The notes under the pieces: model-generated
What the model was told of the DNA's origin: nothing
The model's database searches: none
What the model saw: the letters and a program-made list of their open reading frames with translations, nothing else
Shown: positions 19,190 to 31,442 of the stretch, in pieces
Layout: each line of letters begins with the position of its first letter
Numbering within the stretch: the stretch's first letter is position 1
Position numbers and translations under genes: made by a program
Assembly (NCBI GenBank): GCA_029237695.1
Contig: CM055279.1
Coordinates: 23,067,919-23,131,918, forward strand
DNA: 64,000 nucleotides
Source: Conchocele bisecta
Taxonomy: Eukaryota > Mollusca > Bivalvia > Lucinida > Thyasiridae
Direction of reading: 5' to 3'

Positions 19190-20163
19190 CAATGCTGCCA
19201 GCGAGATGATGAGCTTCGTTTAACGATGCCATTTCTTGTTCCAGTATCATATCTCCTTAATGGAGATACATTGTTTTACATACGACCCACGTCCGACTAC
19301 CCAATGTCAAGGTCACTGAGGACTTATGTTCACCTTGTTTGTAAGGCAAATTTGCAAGGCAAAAAAGTTTTTTCTCCAGTAACTCATGAACCACTTCACC
19401 GATTTTTATAATATTTGGCCACAATATGTGTCTAGGGATGTGCTTTGATTGGCATACGTCCGCGCATTACTGATATGTAAACCCGAATCACACCTATCTG
19501 GCACCTGTCTAGATTTTTTCATTCACAACTACGGCGTGTACAAATTTGCATAAAACAACACTATAACCACAGGTGTTTGAAGAGTGAATCCGGGAATGGA
19601 ATTACCACCCTTATCGCATCGCCGTATTTCGCCGATATCGATTTCGAAAATCAGTCATATTTACCACTAAATGATGTCGAAAATTGATAAAAATATACAG
19701 TTGCCACTCATTTGAACCGTGTCGTCCAGATGGTTCACTCATTTGAATCGTCGCTTCGGCATGTTTCGAACGAGTGGTAATAGCGTACACTTTCATTTAC
19801 AATAATTGAGCCCGGATATGGAATTACCACCCTTATCGCATCGCCGTATTTCGCCGATATTGATTTCGAAAATCAGTCATATTTTCTTTAAATGATGTCG
19901 AAAATTGATAAAAAGTTCTTGTTTCTATACAGCTCCTTCCCCTCTCCACATACAACATATGTCGAGTGTTATACAGTTTCCCATAACACTATTTACTACA
20001 ATTACTCTATTTGAAATATTTAAAGGAGAATATACTAAAACACTGTTTACCACCCATTTCAGTTGGGCTCGCGGCTCAGTACTTTCAGTACTTCGATGTT
20101 TATATTATCAAGGCTCCCAGTACGATTCACGTTCGACCGCCCAAGGTCCACTGAGGACTTGTG

Positions 20164-20197
<34 letters not shown>

Positions 20198-20290
20198 GTT
20201 CAATGCTGCCAGCGATGGGATGAGCTTCATTTAACGATGCCATTTCTTGTACCTGTATCATATCTCCTTAATGGACTTTAATAGTGCTTG
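18322..20290. repeat. Cluster of duplicated repeat fragments with (TTA)n
   Basis: GGGCTCGCRGYTCAGTACTTTCAGTACTTCG occurs at 18331 and 20066. The block around (TTA)n with its flanks CAATGCTGCCAGCGA...GATGCCATTTCTTGT occurs at 19110-19265 and 20120-20275. GAATTACCACCCTTATCGCATCGCCGTATTTCGCC occurs at 19598-19700 and 19819-19915. ACTTCACCGATTTTTATAATATT occurs at 18083 and 19396. These are pieces of one or two dispersed families. No gene. Confidence 0.6.
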
Positions 20291-23160
20291 ATATATTTCC
20301 TCTTTCACATTCAATCACAGGACATATCAGATGATATGATGTTATTTGTGGGCAAGCTAATTCATGCGCTGTGCACAAGAACACGCAGTCATTTACATAG
20401 TGATCAATTTAGGCTCTGTGCGCGTTAGTGTTGTCGGTACCATCCGGGCGCACCAAAGCTTTCTGGTGCCAATGTGTTTAAACACATATACTGTATATAT
20501 TTCCGCCGCGCATGCTAGACTTTTCAAAGTAGTAGTTTAAGCCCATTAATTTGCATTAAAGGCCGCCAGTGAAAAAAACATCGTCTACCGTAGGATATAT
20601 ATTATATTGTGGAACCAATATTAGAAGTGCCATATTGGCTCATCTTAATTTATTTAATAGCTAATACATTACCGAATATATAACAATCGATATTAGCCTG
20701 AACCGAACCTGAATCCAAGTACAATGTGATTAAACATAATATTATATACTCTATAAATTCCCGCTTGATAGACCTCCAACAGTAGTAGCTTAAGCCTAGT
20801 AATTTGCATAAACAAGATGGCCGCCAACTACATTACTACATGTAGGGGTATTTCGTGTTATGGAAGCAGTTTTAAAATTGCAAATACCCATACACTTCAG
20901 GTATGTAATACTTCATAGACGACTAAATGTTTATCAATCCATTTTATTAGGAATCTGATGTACAGAAACCAACATGTCCGCAATTTTACACGAATTCTAT
21001 TAATTATTTAAAGAAACAGGTCAAGGTCCCATACTTAGTCTCTTTACAAAACTTAACATCAGAGAAATATGTTATAACTTATATTTCTTTCATCGAAAAG
21101 TATTAATAGTACAATACAATACAATACGTTTTATTCAGTGAATTAGGCCATAGGCCCATAACAAAATTTTAAACAAGCGCCAAATCTACTACATGTATCG
21201 ATAGTGCATGCATGTATTCCTCTAAGGTTCTACTATCATGCTGTGACAAATCCCCGCTGATCTCGAGGTCAAGATCACATCTTAGTCTCTTTGCAAAACT
21301 CGGATCTGCTTCACATTTCACACACGCATTGCTCCAATGGAAATCTACCACCCTATCTGTAACAAATTCACGTTCGTGCTGCCCCCGTTATGCCCAGAAT
21401 GAAGGTCACAAGCCCACACACTTGGATTTTATTTACATATTTAGGGGTGCCTGGGCCCACGCGGTGGGAATTCCGTAAGCCTCGCTTACTGACCAATCTA
21501 GACTAGTTGTTTTTTATATAATATTAAATGCTATCAACATTTAAGAATGAGCCTTCTTTTCATTTCGTGAAATTTGGTCAAATATTGATTTTACTACGAA
21601 AACTGAGTTCTCTATGGGAATTTAACATGGGGGGAAAAGAAATGGAGAACCTGAAGGAAGAGTCGTAAAACGAAACATTTTGGAAATTGATTCTGAACCC
21701 TAGCTATATAGCTTGGAAATGATCTAGCTAAGAAAACAAAGTTACATTTTGAAAATCGGTCCACTATTTCTGAAATTAGAAAAATTTCCCCATCATGCCC
21801 ATGTTAAAATATTTTTTTCGCAATAAAATCAATATTGAACCAAATGTCATGAATTAAAAAGTAGGCTCATTTTCAAATTTTGCTATAATTTAATATTATC
21901 GAAAAATATATTGCATTATTATATAGCCATACAATTTGGGCATGTTTCGTGAAACAGACTATAGTTTTCATAGCACGAGGTTGGTGTCAAAAAGTGAACC
22001 TGATGAAACGTTTGCTATAGTCTTCGGAAATATGTTTATATAACAGATTATGAGACATAGTACAACAAACACATTGGTACCATGCGTTTCGGTCACATTC
22101 GTGGCGTCCATCTTGAAATTCAAAATGGCTACCAATCTTGACCCATATCCTCATTTTGTCAAAATAATAAACATATTTTCGACCACAATTTAGTCAAGTT
22201 ATTTATGGAACATATTAAAAAAATGAAATAGTAACATTTCTGTTCAATAAGATAAATGTCTGCCATATTAAAATTCAAAATGGCCGCCATAACAATACAT
22301 TTTGAGTTATTTTTAATTGTGCACAAGCAATTTCGTTGGAAATGGGTATCAAATCAAACAGTTAATCAAGAGAATAACAACGGTTTGGACTACAAATGTG
22401 GCTGGTTATGTATGATATTGTTGCAATAGCTGTATGGTAAGGCAATGTTGTTCAATGACACAGATAAGTATTATATACCTTTAATATTCCCTACTCCCAG
22501 AATGGTTCAGCTGTGTGAATTTGGCATGTGGTCTGCGATTTGGGAGTAAGAGAGCGAGCACATGGCCTGGGCTGACCTCTGGTGACCCCTCTCCCAGAAC
22601 CCCATCATGCATGGTCAAGCCTCATTGGTCATTACCTGTATGGTGGCAAACTCGGCCATGCATGCAATGATTTACAGTTTAGAGTGTTACTGTTATTAAT
22701 ATACAACACAAGTAAATAGTAGCTATGTACACCAACTAACATTACAACAATATTGAATGAACAAATATATTAGTCACATGTGTATGCCATAACATTTATG
22801 TCTGTCATTTTCAAAATGGCTGTCATATTTAGCATACGTGTTCCAACTGGGTACCTGCATTTTAAATAAGCAATATCATTATTTGAGAGCACAGGCAGAA
22901 AATGTGATGGAATATATGTGTTCGACTATGTAATATTGATATTGGTATGATATTTAACCATGACTCTCCACATGATAAATCATATGACACATTCCTATAG
23001 CCTACACACCCTGTACAAGGACAATTTTGTTCGTGTAACGAACACTCTGTTGGTCAACACTAATGCACATTTATTTCTATGTATGGCCTCTAAATGTATT
23101 CAGTTTAATTGTAAATGACAGTATTATAACAGGCGATATCAGTAGCCTATTTCACCAACA
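20291..23160. other. Non-coding DNA, few weak repeats
   Basis: No open frame has coding character. A possible retroelement 3' tail or simple repeat (ACAATACAATACAATACG) lies near 21110. Several CAAAATGGCYGCCAT-like words occur (about 20815, 22118, 22273 and 22815) and may mark a dispersed family. Confidence 0.4.
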
Positions 23161-23221
23161 TTGCAAAGTATACGTATCTAGCAAAGTATATTTTAAATTT
23201 GAGGATAAATTTATTATTTTT

Positions 23222-23290
23222 TATTATGCTGAATGTATTACATTATCACAGCCATTTTGGCTGTGATAATGTAATACATTCAGTATAATA
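23222..23290. repeat. Near-perfect hairpin with 32-bp stem
   Basis: The arm 23222-23253 (ending TACATTATCACAGCC) pairs with 23259-23290 (starting GGCTGTGATAATGTA) with a single mismatch and a 5-base loop (ATTTT). Seen directly. The near identity implies recent origin or selection. Confidence 0.85.
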
Positions 23291-23794
23291 ATGCTGCATA
23301 CTTTTAATCATCAAATATATGCAGTTGTTAGTTCTATATGATATATAATTATGCATTTCGGGAAAAATAAATCATTACTCCCTCAAAGTATACGTTGCTA
23401 GATAAGTATGAATCCTTTTTATAAGATTATAAACGGAAATCTTAAAATTGAAGCCAAGAACATTAGCCACAGTATTGAATTATTGAATATACCACTATTA
23501 CCCATATGTTCCGCAAACTATTGGTCGGTATATTTATACCCGCCTGTCCGCAGCAGACTGGTCCACTGTCCGCGGTCCGCAGATGTATTCCGTGCTTTAT
23601 ACTTACCGTGCCTTATACTCCCGTACCGTAATACTAGAGTTATAGTTCCTCCCACAGCATTCCCCTGCAGAGTGGCGAATCAAGATATGATTCACACTTT
23701 AGATAGTATTATGATTTTTTAAAAATAACTTTCAATTGAAATCTGTGTTAGAATTAGGAAACTAATATAAGCTAATACTAAGTAGTTTGTATAC

Positions 23795-24535
23795 GCCCGT
23801 TTGAAAAAACGGGACGTATTATGTATTCATCTTGTACTGGCGGGCGGGCGGGCACAGCTTGTCCACGCAATAACTAGAGTGCTACTTGACGGATTGTAAC
23901 CAAATTTGGTATACATGTTTATCACGGCAAGCCGAAGAAGCCTATTGATTGACCCTTGTCCATCCGTCCCGTCCCGTCCGTCCCGTCCGTCCCGTCCGTC
24001 CGTCCGTCCGTCCGTCCGTCCGTCACAAAACTTTAACGCTCGGGTAAACGTTTGTTCTGCTCCCGCCAAGACCAGGGTCAAGGTCACATATTTGGTGCTT
24101 CAAAAACTTTAACGCTCTGGTAAATATCTTATAATGTCTGTTCCCTTTCACGGATCAGCTTCATACTTCATATACGCATTGCTCTAATGGTCCTCTACCG
24201 CCCTGTGCCAAATCCACGTTCGTCCTGCCCCCGCCAAGCCCAGGGTCAAGGTCACATACTTGGTGCTTCAAAAACTTTAACGCTCAGGTAAAAACATATT
24301 TTGACTTGGAATTTGGCCTCATTTAGTATCAAAGCGATATGTGGGGCATCCGTGTTCTATGAACACATTTTCTAGTTATTGTTCGCACTCTGTATCCTTG
24401 TCCATGTAATAAGTCGAGTTCCACTTCACGGATCGTAATCAAATTTGGTTTACATGTTTATCACGTCAAGATGAGTTATCTCCCCTTGTTGACTGGCCTT
24501 GCCTCGACGGGCGTATATTGTGACCTTCGGCACTC
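23795..24535. repeat. Dispersed repeat with CCGTC satellite and GGTCAAGGTCA
   Basis: It starts ACGCCCGTTTGAAAAAACGGGACG, passes a (CCGTC)n/(CCGT)n tract (23958-24023), then units CAAAACTTTAACGCTC.GGTAAA ... GGTCAAGGTCACAT twice (to about 24300), and ends near GACGGGCGTATATTGTG. Members recur at 25590-26330 and 45865-46500. No coding capacity. Confidence 0.65.
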
Positions 24536-25584
24536 TTGTTATCTTTGCAGAATATCCAGGGAATAAAATATTGTTGATTTAGTAACTAGCGTCCAACAAA
24601 AATATTGCATGTGTGTTTTGACTGCATGATAATAGTTGTTGTGCATTGGTAAATTTATGAAATAATTAATGTAATATGCTAGTTTTATAATACTGGCATT
24701 TACTTTATATCAAAAATACACAAAATTGCTCATAATTAGCATTTGAAGTGAGAATAAAATCTGATTCGCTACTCTACAGGGGAATTCTATGGGAGGAACT
24801 GTAACTCTGGTACGTACGGTACAAGAGGGTCACAGAGTTACAGGCTGCAACTAATTGGCTTCAAAAGCATGGAAAAAAGCAAATGTTTACATGTAAACAT
24901 GCATGTGCGCCAAATGGTTGCCATCACTGTCAGCCGACAACGGTCGAGACCGCTGAACCTGTGACGTCACAAGCACTTGGAAAACACCACAGATTGTGTC
25001 TGCATTATGTACCATTGCTTTCAAGTGCTCCTGTGGCATTGGGGTTCAAACAGTTCCCTCGTGCCAAGTCAAACGTTTACCCACGGCTGCACATTGTCGA
25101 ACCATATAACTGTTTACTCATTTTCAGTCATTTTCTCAACAATCCCTTGGTCTATGTACATGAAACTGATGCAACTTCCTTCATGCATCATTCATCACAA
25201 CCCACCCACAATCCATCTGGACATTCATGTCTTTAATCTATATTTTCTGCAATTTTATGCACTTAAATCTTTATATTTGATTCCTTTTCTCAAAAAAACG
25301 TTGGCCTATATTCACTAAACTTGGATACGGCTTACTTCATGTCACTCACCACAGCGCACCCAGAATCCACCCATCCGTCAATGTATCAACCTACATTTCC
25401 CGCTCGTATTACATATTTTATGCTCTTAAATCTTGGTTAATGTTTACTTCCGAGTAATTCCGAACAACCCGTTGGCTCAACAACCCCTTGGTATATTTTA
25501 ACGAAACTTGGACACAACTTCTTTCTTACTTTCTCTCACCACAACACACCCATAATCCATCTGCCCATCAGTCATTGAACTATT
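24536..25584. other. Non-coding DNA
   Basis: Two open frames of about 115 codons (24883-25236 and 24977-25318) overlap in different frames and show no domain or bias, so I do not call a gene. Loosely repeated TTGGYYTATRTTYACRAAACTTGG...CACCACAACCCACCC words (also near 26630) suggest an old repeat. Confidence 0.4.
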
Positions 25585-26335
25585 TTGTATGCCCCACCAC
25601 GATAGTGGAGGGGGCATTTAGTGTTACCCTTGTCCGTCCGTCCCGCCATCCGACCCGTCCGTCCGTCCGTCACAAAACTTTAACGCTCGGGTAAATGTCT
25701 CATAATTTCTTCATCCTTCGACCGATCTGCTTCATATTTCATATACACATTGCTCTAATGGTCCTCTAACGCACTGTACCAAATCCACATTTGTCCTGCC
25801 CCCGCCGGTCAAGGTCACATACTTAGTGCTTCAAAAACTTTAACGATCAGGTAAATATCTTATAATTTCTGTTTTCTTTCACAGATCAGCTTCATATTTT
25901 ATATACGCATTGCTCTAATGGTCCTCTACCGCCCTGTGCCAACTCCACATTTGTCCTGCCCCCGCCGGTCAAGGTCACATACTTAGTGCTTCAAAAACTT
26001 TAACGATCAGGTAAATATCTTATAATTTCTGTTTTCTTTGACGGATCAACTTCATATTTCATATACGCCTTGGTCTAATGGTACTCTACCGCCCTGTGCC
26101 AACTTCACGTTTGTCCTGCCCCCGCCAAGCCCATGGTCAAGGTCACATACTTTAACAAAAACTTTAACGCACATGTAAAAAAGAAAAATAATCTTGCACG
26201 GATCTGCTTCATATTTCATGCACGCACTGCTATAATGGTCCTCCGCCAAGCCCAGGGTCAGCCCGGCCATTTTATACTGTCAAAGCAGTAAGTGGGGAAT
26301 CCGTGTTCTACGAACACATTTTCCAGTTTTAGGCT
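25585..26335. repeat. Dispersed repeat, 'CCCCACCACGATAGTGGAGG' start
   Basis: TATGCCCCACCACGATAGTGGAGG leads into (CCGTC)n and about four units of roughly 160 bp (CAAAAACTTTAACG ... CTTCATATTTCATATACRCATTGCTCTAATGGTCCTCTAC ... GGTCAAGGTCACATACTT). The same start is at 45867. It ends near CGTGTTCTACGAACACATTTTCCAGTT, a phrase also present near 24345-24375. Confidence 0.65.
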
Positions 26336-26360
26336 TGAATTACTTAGAAATGTTATGCTG

Positions 26361-26589
26361 TTAACCCTTAAACCGTTATCTTATTTTTTTGTCGTCTGCT
26401 GTTTATTTTCTATTTTCCAGTTTTATCCTCGAAAACATGCTTTGCCAGCACTTTAGAATAATTTACAACATGCTTTGACAGCACTTCAGAATCATTTCCA
26501 TTGTCAAACCATGTTTGTATTGAGAAATAAGGCAAGATATAAAAGAAACAGCAGACGACAATTGTAGTGAGTAGCGGTCTAAGGGTTAA
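26361..26589. mobile_element. piggyBac-like MITE with TTAA duplication
   Basis: TTAA (26361-26364) is followed by CCCTTAAACCG; the other end is CGGTCTAAGGG followed by TTAA (26586-26589). Sub-terminal TTGTCGTCTGCTGTTT and AAACAGCAGACGACAA are also inverted. A TTAA duplication with CCCTT-type ends is the signature of piggyBac elements (family knowledge). 229 bp, non-coding. Confidence 0.75.
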
Positions 26590-26785
26590 TACTTGGTTAA
26601 CTGTTAATTTTCTCAACAACTCTTGGCCTATGTTTACGAAACTTGGAGACAGCTTCCTTCATGCTGCATCACTCACCACAACCCACCGACAGTCCACCTG
26701 ACCATGTCATTGACCTACTATTTTAGCTTGAATTATTTAATGATTTTATGCTTTTAAATCTTGGTTAACGTTTCCTCATTTTTGT

Positions 26786-27035
26786 CTCGCCCGCGAAAGC
26801 GGAAAGCGAGACTAAGGTTTTGCTTTTCCGGAGTTGTCGGCGGCGTCGTCATCATTCAATGTTAAGATTTCGTGTTACGGCCATTACTTCAACACCTTAT
26901 CAGCTACAGTCATCAAACTTTATGCATACCTTTGCTATAATATGTAGATGAATATAGGACTATTCACGGGGGTCAAGGTCAAGGCCCCAGGGTCAATGTC
27001 AGGGCGAGACATTTGATTCCGCGGAATTCTTGTTA
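26786..27035. repeat. Dispersed repeat with TGTCTCGCCC ends
   Basis: It begins TTGTCTCGCCCGCGAAAGCGGAAAGCGAGAC (itself containing a CGAAAGCG hairpin) and ends GGGCGAGACATTTGATTCCGCGGAATTC, so its ends are inverted. It contains GGTCAAGGTCAAGGCC. Probably a MITE; no copy elsewhere in the window. Confidence 0.5.
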
Positions 27036-27294
27036 GCAGAAGGCGTGACTATAGTTGCCGCTTTTTCAATCATGGTCATCTGCAAAATTACCCCCGTTTT
27101 AACCATTTTCCCAGATTTTCACAAACGTACTGCCATTTCAACTTAGCCATTTTTCTACACATTGCTGCATACACTTCTATATAGAGTTTATGACACCAAC
27201 TTCTCCAACAGCTTTCTATCGAACACTCCCTCGACGGGCATATTTTGTGAGTAGGAATAGTCCAGAATTGAGCATTGGCCTATCAATGTCAGAG

Positions 27295-27945
27295 ATTTAG
27301 GTATGGAACACCGTAGCTGTCTGAGGTTGTAAACTGTCATATTGTCTTGTAAAGTGTGAACTTGTCTACAGAGTGTGGTATTATGTAAAACTGCTGTGTT
27401 GTCTTATCAGAGTAACGTGTGAACTTATCCACAGAGCATGTTATTATGTTAATCTACCGTGCTGTCCTGTCCTTACCTAGGGAGTATATTATTATGTTAA
27501 ACTGCGATGTTGTCTTGTCAGAAAAACGTGTGCATTTCTGTGCGGGGCGTGTTCCTATGTTAAACTGCTACCAGTATGTCTTCTTGTCAGAGTAATGTGT
27601 GAACTTGTCTACAGAGTGTGTTATGTTAAATTGCTATGTTGTCTTGTCCGAAACATGCAAACTTGTATACATAGTGTGTTCTGTTAAACTGCTATGTTGT
27701 CTTGTCAGAGTAACGTGTGAACTTGTCTACTGAGCATGTTATTATGTTAATCTGCTCTGACAAGACAACATAGCAGTTTAACATAATAAGATACTCTGTT
27801 GACAAGTTCACATGTTACTCTGACAAGACACATGGCAGTTTAACATGATCAGATGCTCAGTAGACAAGTTCACACGTTACTCTGACAAGACAACATATAA
27901 ATTAACAACCTCAGACAGCTACGGCATTCCATATTTAGGGGTGAA
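27295..27945. mobile_element. Inverted-repeat element made of 60-70 bp units
   Basis: The ends TATGGAACACCGTAGCTGTCTGAGGTTGT and ACAACCTCAGACAGCTACGGCATTCCATA are inverted copies. The interior has about seven forward units (TTAAACTGCTATGTTGTCTTGTCAGAGTAACGTGTGAACTTGTCTAC...) to about 27755, then about three in reverse orientation. No coding potential. Confidence 0.75.
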
Positions 27946-27992
27946 AGTGTTAAGGGTTTGTTAATGTTGTACATTGCAGCTGCTGCACCACA

Positions 27993-28112
27993 ATGTCAGA
28001 CCTCAACTCAACTGCCATTAGATACGAGGCCGTGTGTCAGGAGATTGGAATGAAACAGAATGAGTACTTCATCAAGATGTTTGATCGGGAAAGAGAGGAG
28101 ACAATTTTGTAA
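27993..28112 (+). CDS. Candidate coding exon (unrecognised)
   Basis: After TACATTGCAG, a possible splice acceptor, an ATG at 27993 opens 39 codons (SDLNSTAIRYEAVCQEIGMK, then QNEYFIKMFDRE...) to TAA 28110-28112. The composition is that of a normal soluble helical protein. A GTAACG at the end could be a donor but is out of phase with the next candidate exon. I do not recognise the protein. Confidence 0.35.
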   Translation: MSDLNSTAIRYEAVCQEIGMKQNEYFIKMFDREREETIL

Positions 28113-28270
28113 CGTTCCATTTTGGTTTATAACTAATACTCCTGTCCCTAAATGACCTTCGCTGTTGGTGGGATTTTAAACTTGCACTCTTATAACAAAT
28201 ACTAACAGTGGGTTTATATATGAACGCTGATATACACGGATAATCTGTTATACACGTATACATTCAGAAA

Positions 28271-28348
28271 TATCTGAAGCACATGGACGAAAAAGGAGCT
28301 ATGGAGATTGTGACCAGTGTAGCCCTATATCAGCTTGTACACTATGTA
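28271..28348 (+). CDS. Candidate second exon or continuation
   Basis: After TATACATTCAG the sequence reads KYLKHMDEKGAMEIVTSVAL and then YQLVHYV to a TAG. The composition matches the previous candidate. Phase does not join cleanly with it, so either the exon pair is decayed or the boundary differs. Low certainty. Confidence 0.28.
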
Positions 28349-29459
28349 TAGTGTTGAGCACAGGTGACGGGGAAAAATCAAATGACGGTGTCACATGACG
28401 GTGTATATATATAGATATTAAAGGTTAACAAGGAACTTTACGAAGTGAAAGACGTGCCTTTTCAAAATCTGTTAATATGATAGAAATCGGTACCATACTA
28501 TTCCGTTTGATGTTTAATATTTGTGAAAATACACCAGTCTGGGTCTCGGTGCCGTTTACTGGGTATAAGACTACCTTGTGCCTGTGGTACAGCACTAGAT
28601 TTTTAACCTAGTCCTCCCCGGAAAAAGTCGTCGTTATCGAGGGTCCCTGAATTGTTGCTCAAATTTCCCATTATCGAGTATTTTTAGACGTTCAATACGT
28701 CGACATTTATAATGTTACATTTAAACCGACTTTGTATACGTCCACAGTGAAGTACACATCCTGGTATGCTCGCTATGCTTCTTACTTGTGGACAAAATCG
28801 GATTTTTATCTTTCTTCATCAGAAAATTCAATCGACCTATTTTACAACGGCCATTTTTGTTGGAGAGAGAAGCTGCGGCCTGATTGGCTAAAAATCGCAA
28901 AAGGCAAATATTACAAATGTATGATTTAAATTATTTTGTTTAAGTTACAGTCTACATTCTACATTCCTTTGTGCTAAACAAAACAGAATTACACCGACTA
29001 CAGTGTACAGTACTACGTAAGTTTATCGGCTAACTTTCGAGGTTGTGTCAACGCATGGTATACTTGAATAGTTCTGTGGGTGGGGTATTGATCTGGGAAC
29101 GTTTCTGTCACAGCAGTCGCCGAACCATAATAATTTGATTTATGTATCGATTTGATAAATATACTGTTTTGGGGTATTTATGCAGCGGATCTAACATGTT
29201 TGGTGATTGTTATGGTATTTATTAATAGACTACTAACTTTATAAGAAACTACGCTAAGCCGAGTTTCTTATGTATCAGTATCAGTAAATCATAATGAGTT
29301 TAATATTAAATATCATGGTAATTAATCAGTTATTTAAGATCCTATTTATTGCATAGTATAATCATAGAAACATACTGAAGCTGTACTGATCAATTAACTG
29401 AATGTTTTCTGTAGCCTAGTTTCTTACACTAACTAGTACATATTTGACCTGTATGGAAA
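28349..29459. other. Non-coding DNA
   Basis: No gene or recognised repeat is supported. An open frame at 28732-28929 (65 codons) has no features. Confidence 0.4.
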
Positions 29460-29665
29460 GGGGGTTTGGGAAGGAGAATCTCAAAATCCGAACTGAATAT
29501 TTACAGAAATATTAGTACCATAACCTGGTCTGGTGCCAGATCATCACCATACTAGAATCACTATAATCACTTAGCCACGCTCCCTAAAAGTAATAGGATT
29601 AGTAATAATCTTTCTACCTTTATAATAGGTGACATCTCTGAAGCAACAATAAAGCCGAAAATGAA
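29460..29665. repeat. Partial copy of the 'GTGTTTAACGG' family
   Basis: GAATCTCAAAATCCGAACTGAATATTTACAG ... CCTGGTCTGGTGCCAGATC ... CACTTAGCCACGCTCCC ... AGTAATAGGATTAGTAATAATCTT matches the 3' half of 32310-32475 and the reversed 36630-36760. Confidence 0.5.
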
Positions 29666-30867
29666 CTGTACCGGAGGGCCAAATTAGGGAGATTCTGGCA
29701 AGGATGAATACCATCGTTAAATTTACCCTATGCATGCTCTTGACTAGCCGCCCACTCCAGACAACACATTGCCGATACAATGCGTTCAGAAATATGATAT
29801 AAATCAATTTGTATTACTCCCCTTTCATCACCTACTGTACAATGTAACATATAAATGTATCCGAGATTCAGCTTGGCTTTTATTTAGAAGACACCACTAG
29901 ATGTTAATTTTCCTATCCCCTGTGACTCTAACAAACATTGCCGATCCAGATAAGGCACATGGACCCTTTCAACACTAAATAACTGGAACAGATTTTGATA
30001 TGTTAATTTACCGATCTAATTGTCACTAAATGATTTTCAGACTAGTCCATTATGAAAAGGGGTTGTTTTTTTCTTCTTCAAAACATATGAAAATTACTTG
30101 TACAAAAGTGCATATATATCCTGATGAGTTGACTGGTCGTAAACCGGCTCATCTGCATTTACACTGTTTGCAAATTCCACTATAGAGGTATGTTATGTTG
30201 AAAGGATTATGCTTGTTACAATAACATTGCTATGACCTGGTGATAAACTTCAAACAATTATATCAACTGCCATCCATCACATTGCACACTGGCCTCCTAA
30301 ATTGACAATATGTAACACAGTCCTGCAGAGGACCATCTGAGCAGATGGGTATGAAGCTAGAGCTTCGTTGTAATTACATAATTAATATAGCATGACGTGC
30401 ATGTACATACCATATTTATTCTAGCAAACATACATGGGATGTGCAACTTTTGAAATCAAAAACAATTCAGCAGAGCTGCTGATAAGCTGCGTATTTGCGT
30501 AAATACCCAATTGAAATTGCCAAAAACCCAATTGAAATCAGTAGTAGCGAGTATCAAAAAGCAATAACAAATTTGTGGTACCTTTATCATGCTACAGAAA
30601 ACAATAAAGACCACAAATATAGCATATTTTTCTTATTTTCTTGGTAATACATCTTGGTATGTCATTAGTAATGAAATGCCAAGACATGTTTTCATTTCGT
30701 GTTTCCTTCGACCAATCAAATCATGTTCTCAGACACACCTTCTGAATCGCGAGACAATCACCTTCACTACAGCCTACTTCCAGAAATTAATTTGCCTATA
30801 TATGTACCATATTTTAATCCCGATTGGCTTTGTTTGTTTTATGAAAAATTGTGTGTGAAATGTAAGG
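29666..30867. other. Non-coding DNA with old repeat traces
   Basis: Words such as TTGCCGATCCAGATAAG and GTCGTAAACCGGCTCATCTG (29935-30170) recur as ATGAGCCGGCTCGTAACGAGCC near 37605 and ACCGGCTTGTAACAAGCC near 41470, a worn dispersed family. Open frames around 30589-30881 look random. Confidence 0.4.
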
Positions 30868-31036
30868 AAATGTTTATTTAACCAGGTGAGCTGATTATCT
30901 TGAATTAATGCCCTCGTAATTGAGTCCTACTGCTAAATAAACTTGGTTCGCTAAGCTCACTCGTTTATTTAGCGTAAGGACACACTCACTCACGCATTAT
31001 TTCACGATAATCAGTTTACCTGGTTAAATAAACGAT
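30868..31036. mobile_element. Hairpin MITE, AACCAGGTGAGCTGATTATC ends (copy 1)
   Basis: TGTTTATTTAACCAGGTGAG and its inverse (CTGGTTAAATAAAC) bound about 165 bp; the inner arms TGATTATC / GATAATCA and AATAATGC-like / GCATTATT words also pair. A second copy lies at 34107-34277. TTAA is present at both ends but within the palindrome. Confidence 0.65.
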
Positions 31037-31442
31037 ATGTGTTGCATACTAGAATTTGTAAATATTGAACAGTAATGATTTGCTGGTGGTTGATCTCAGT
31101 ACAAGCTGTGAATAAAAGGATGTGTTAAACAACTACTGTCTGTTTTGTGTAAACCTGTTCATTTCTGAGGGCTACATGAACAGTGAAAAAAAGTAGTTTT
31201 TTTTTGCTTCTATTTCTTTTCAGCAAAATTTCAGCAAGAGTCAACCATTGACTTTACTATACAAAAAAAATGCTTAATACCCTCCCGTAATTTAACATTG
31301 GCTAAAATGTTGAATATCGGAAAAAAAGCTCATTTATTAATTTTGCCAAATATTAATAATCATGAAATAATATTATTTTTTCAATATATATAGGTTAGGT
31401 GAAATAAATCGTTTGGTTTTGTCAAACAGGTAGTAGTACCCG

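Noticed and set aside
24883..25318. Two overlapping frames of 113-117 codons
   Set aside because: Different frames over the same DNA, no motif, and repeat words shared with neighbouring DNA.
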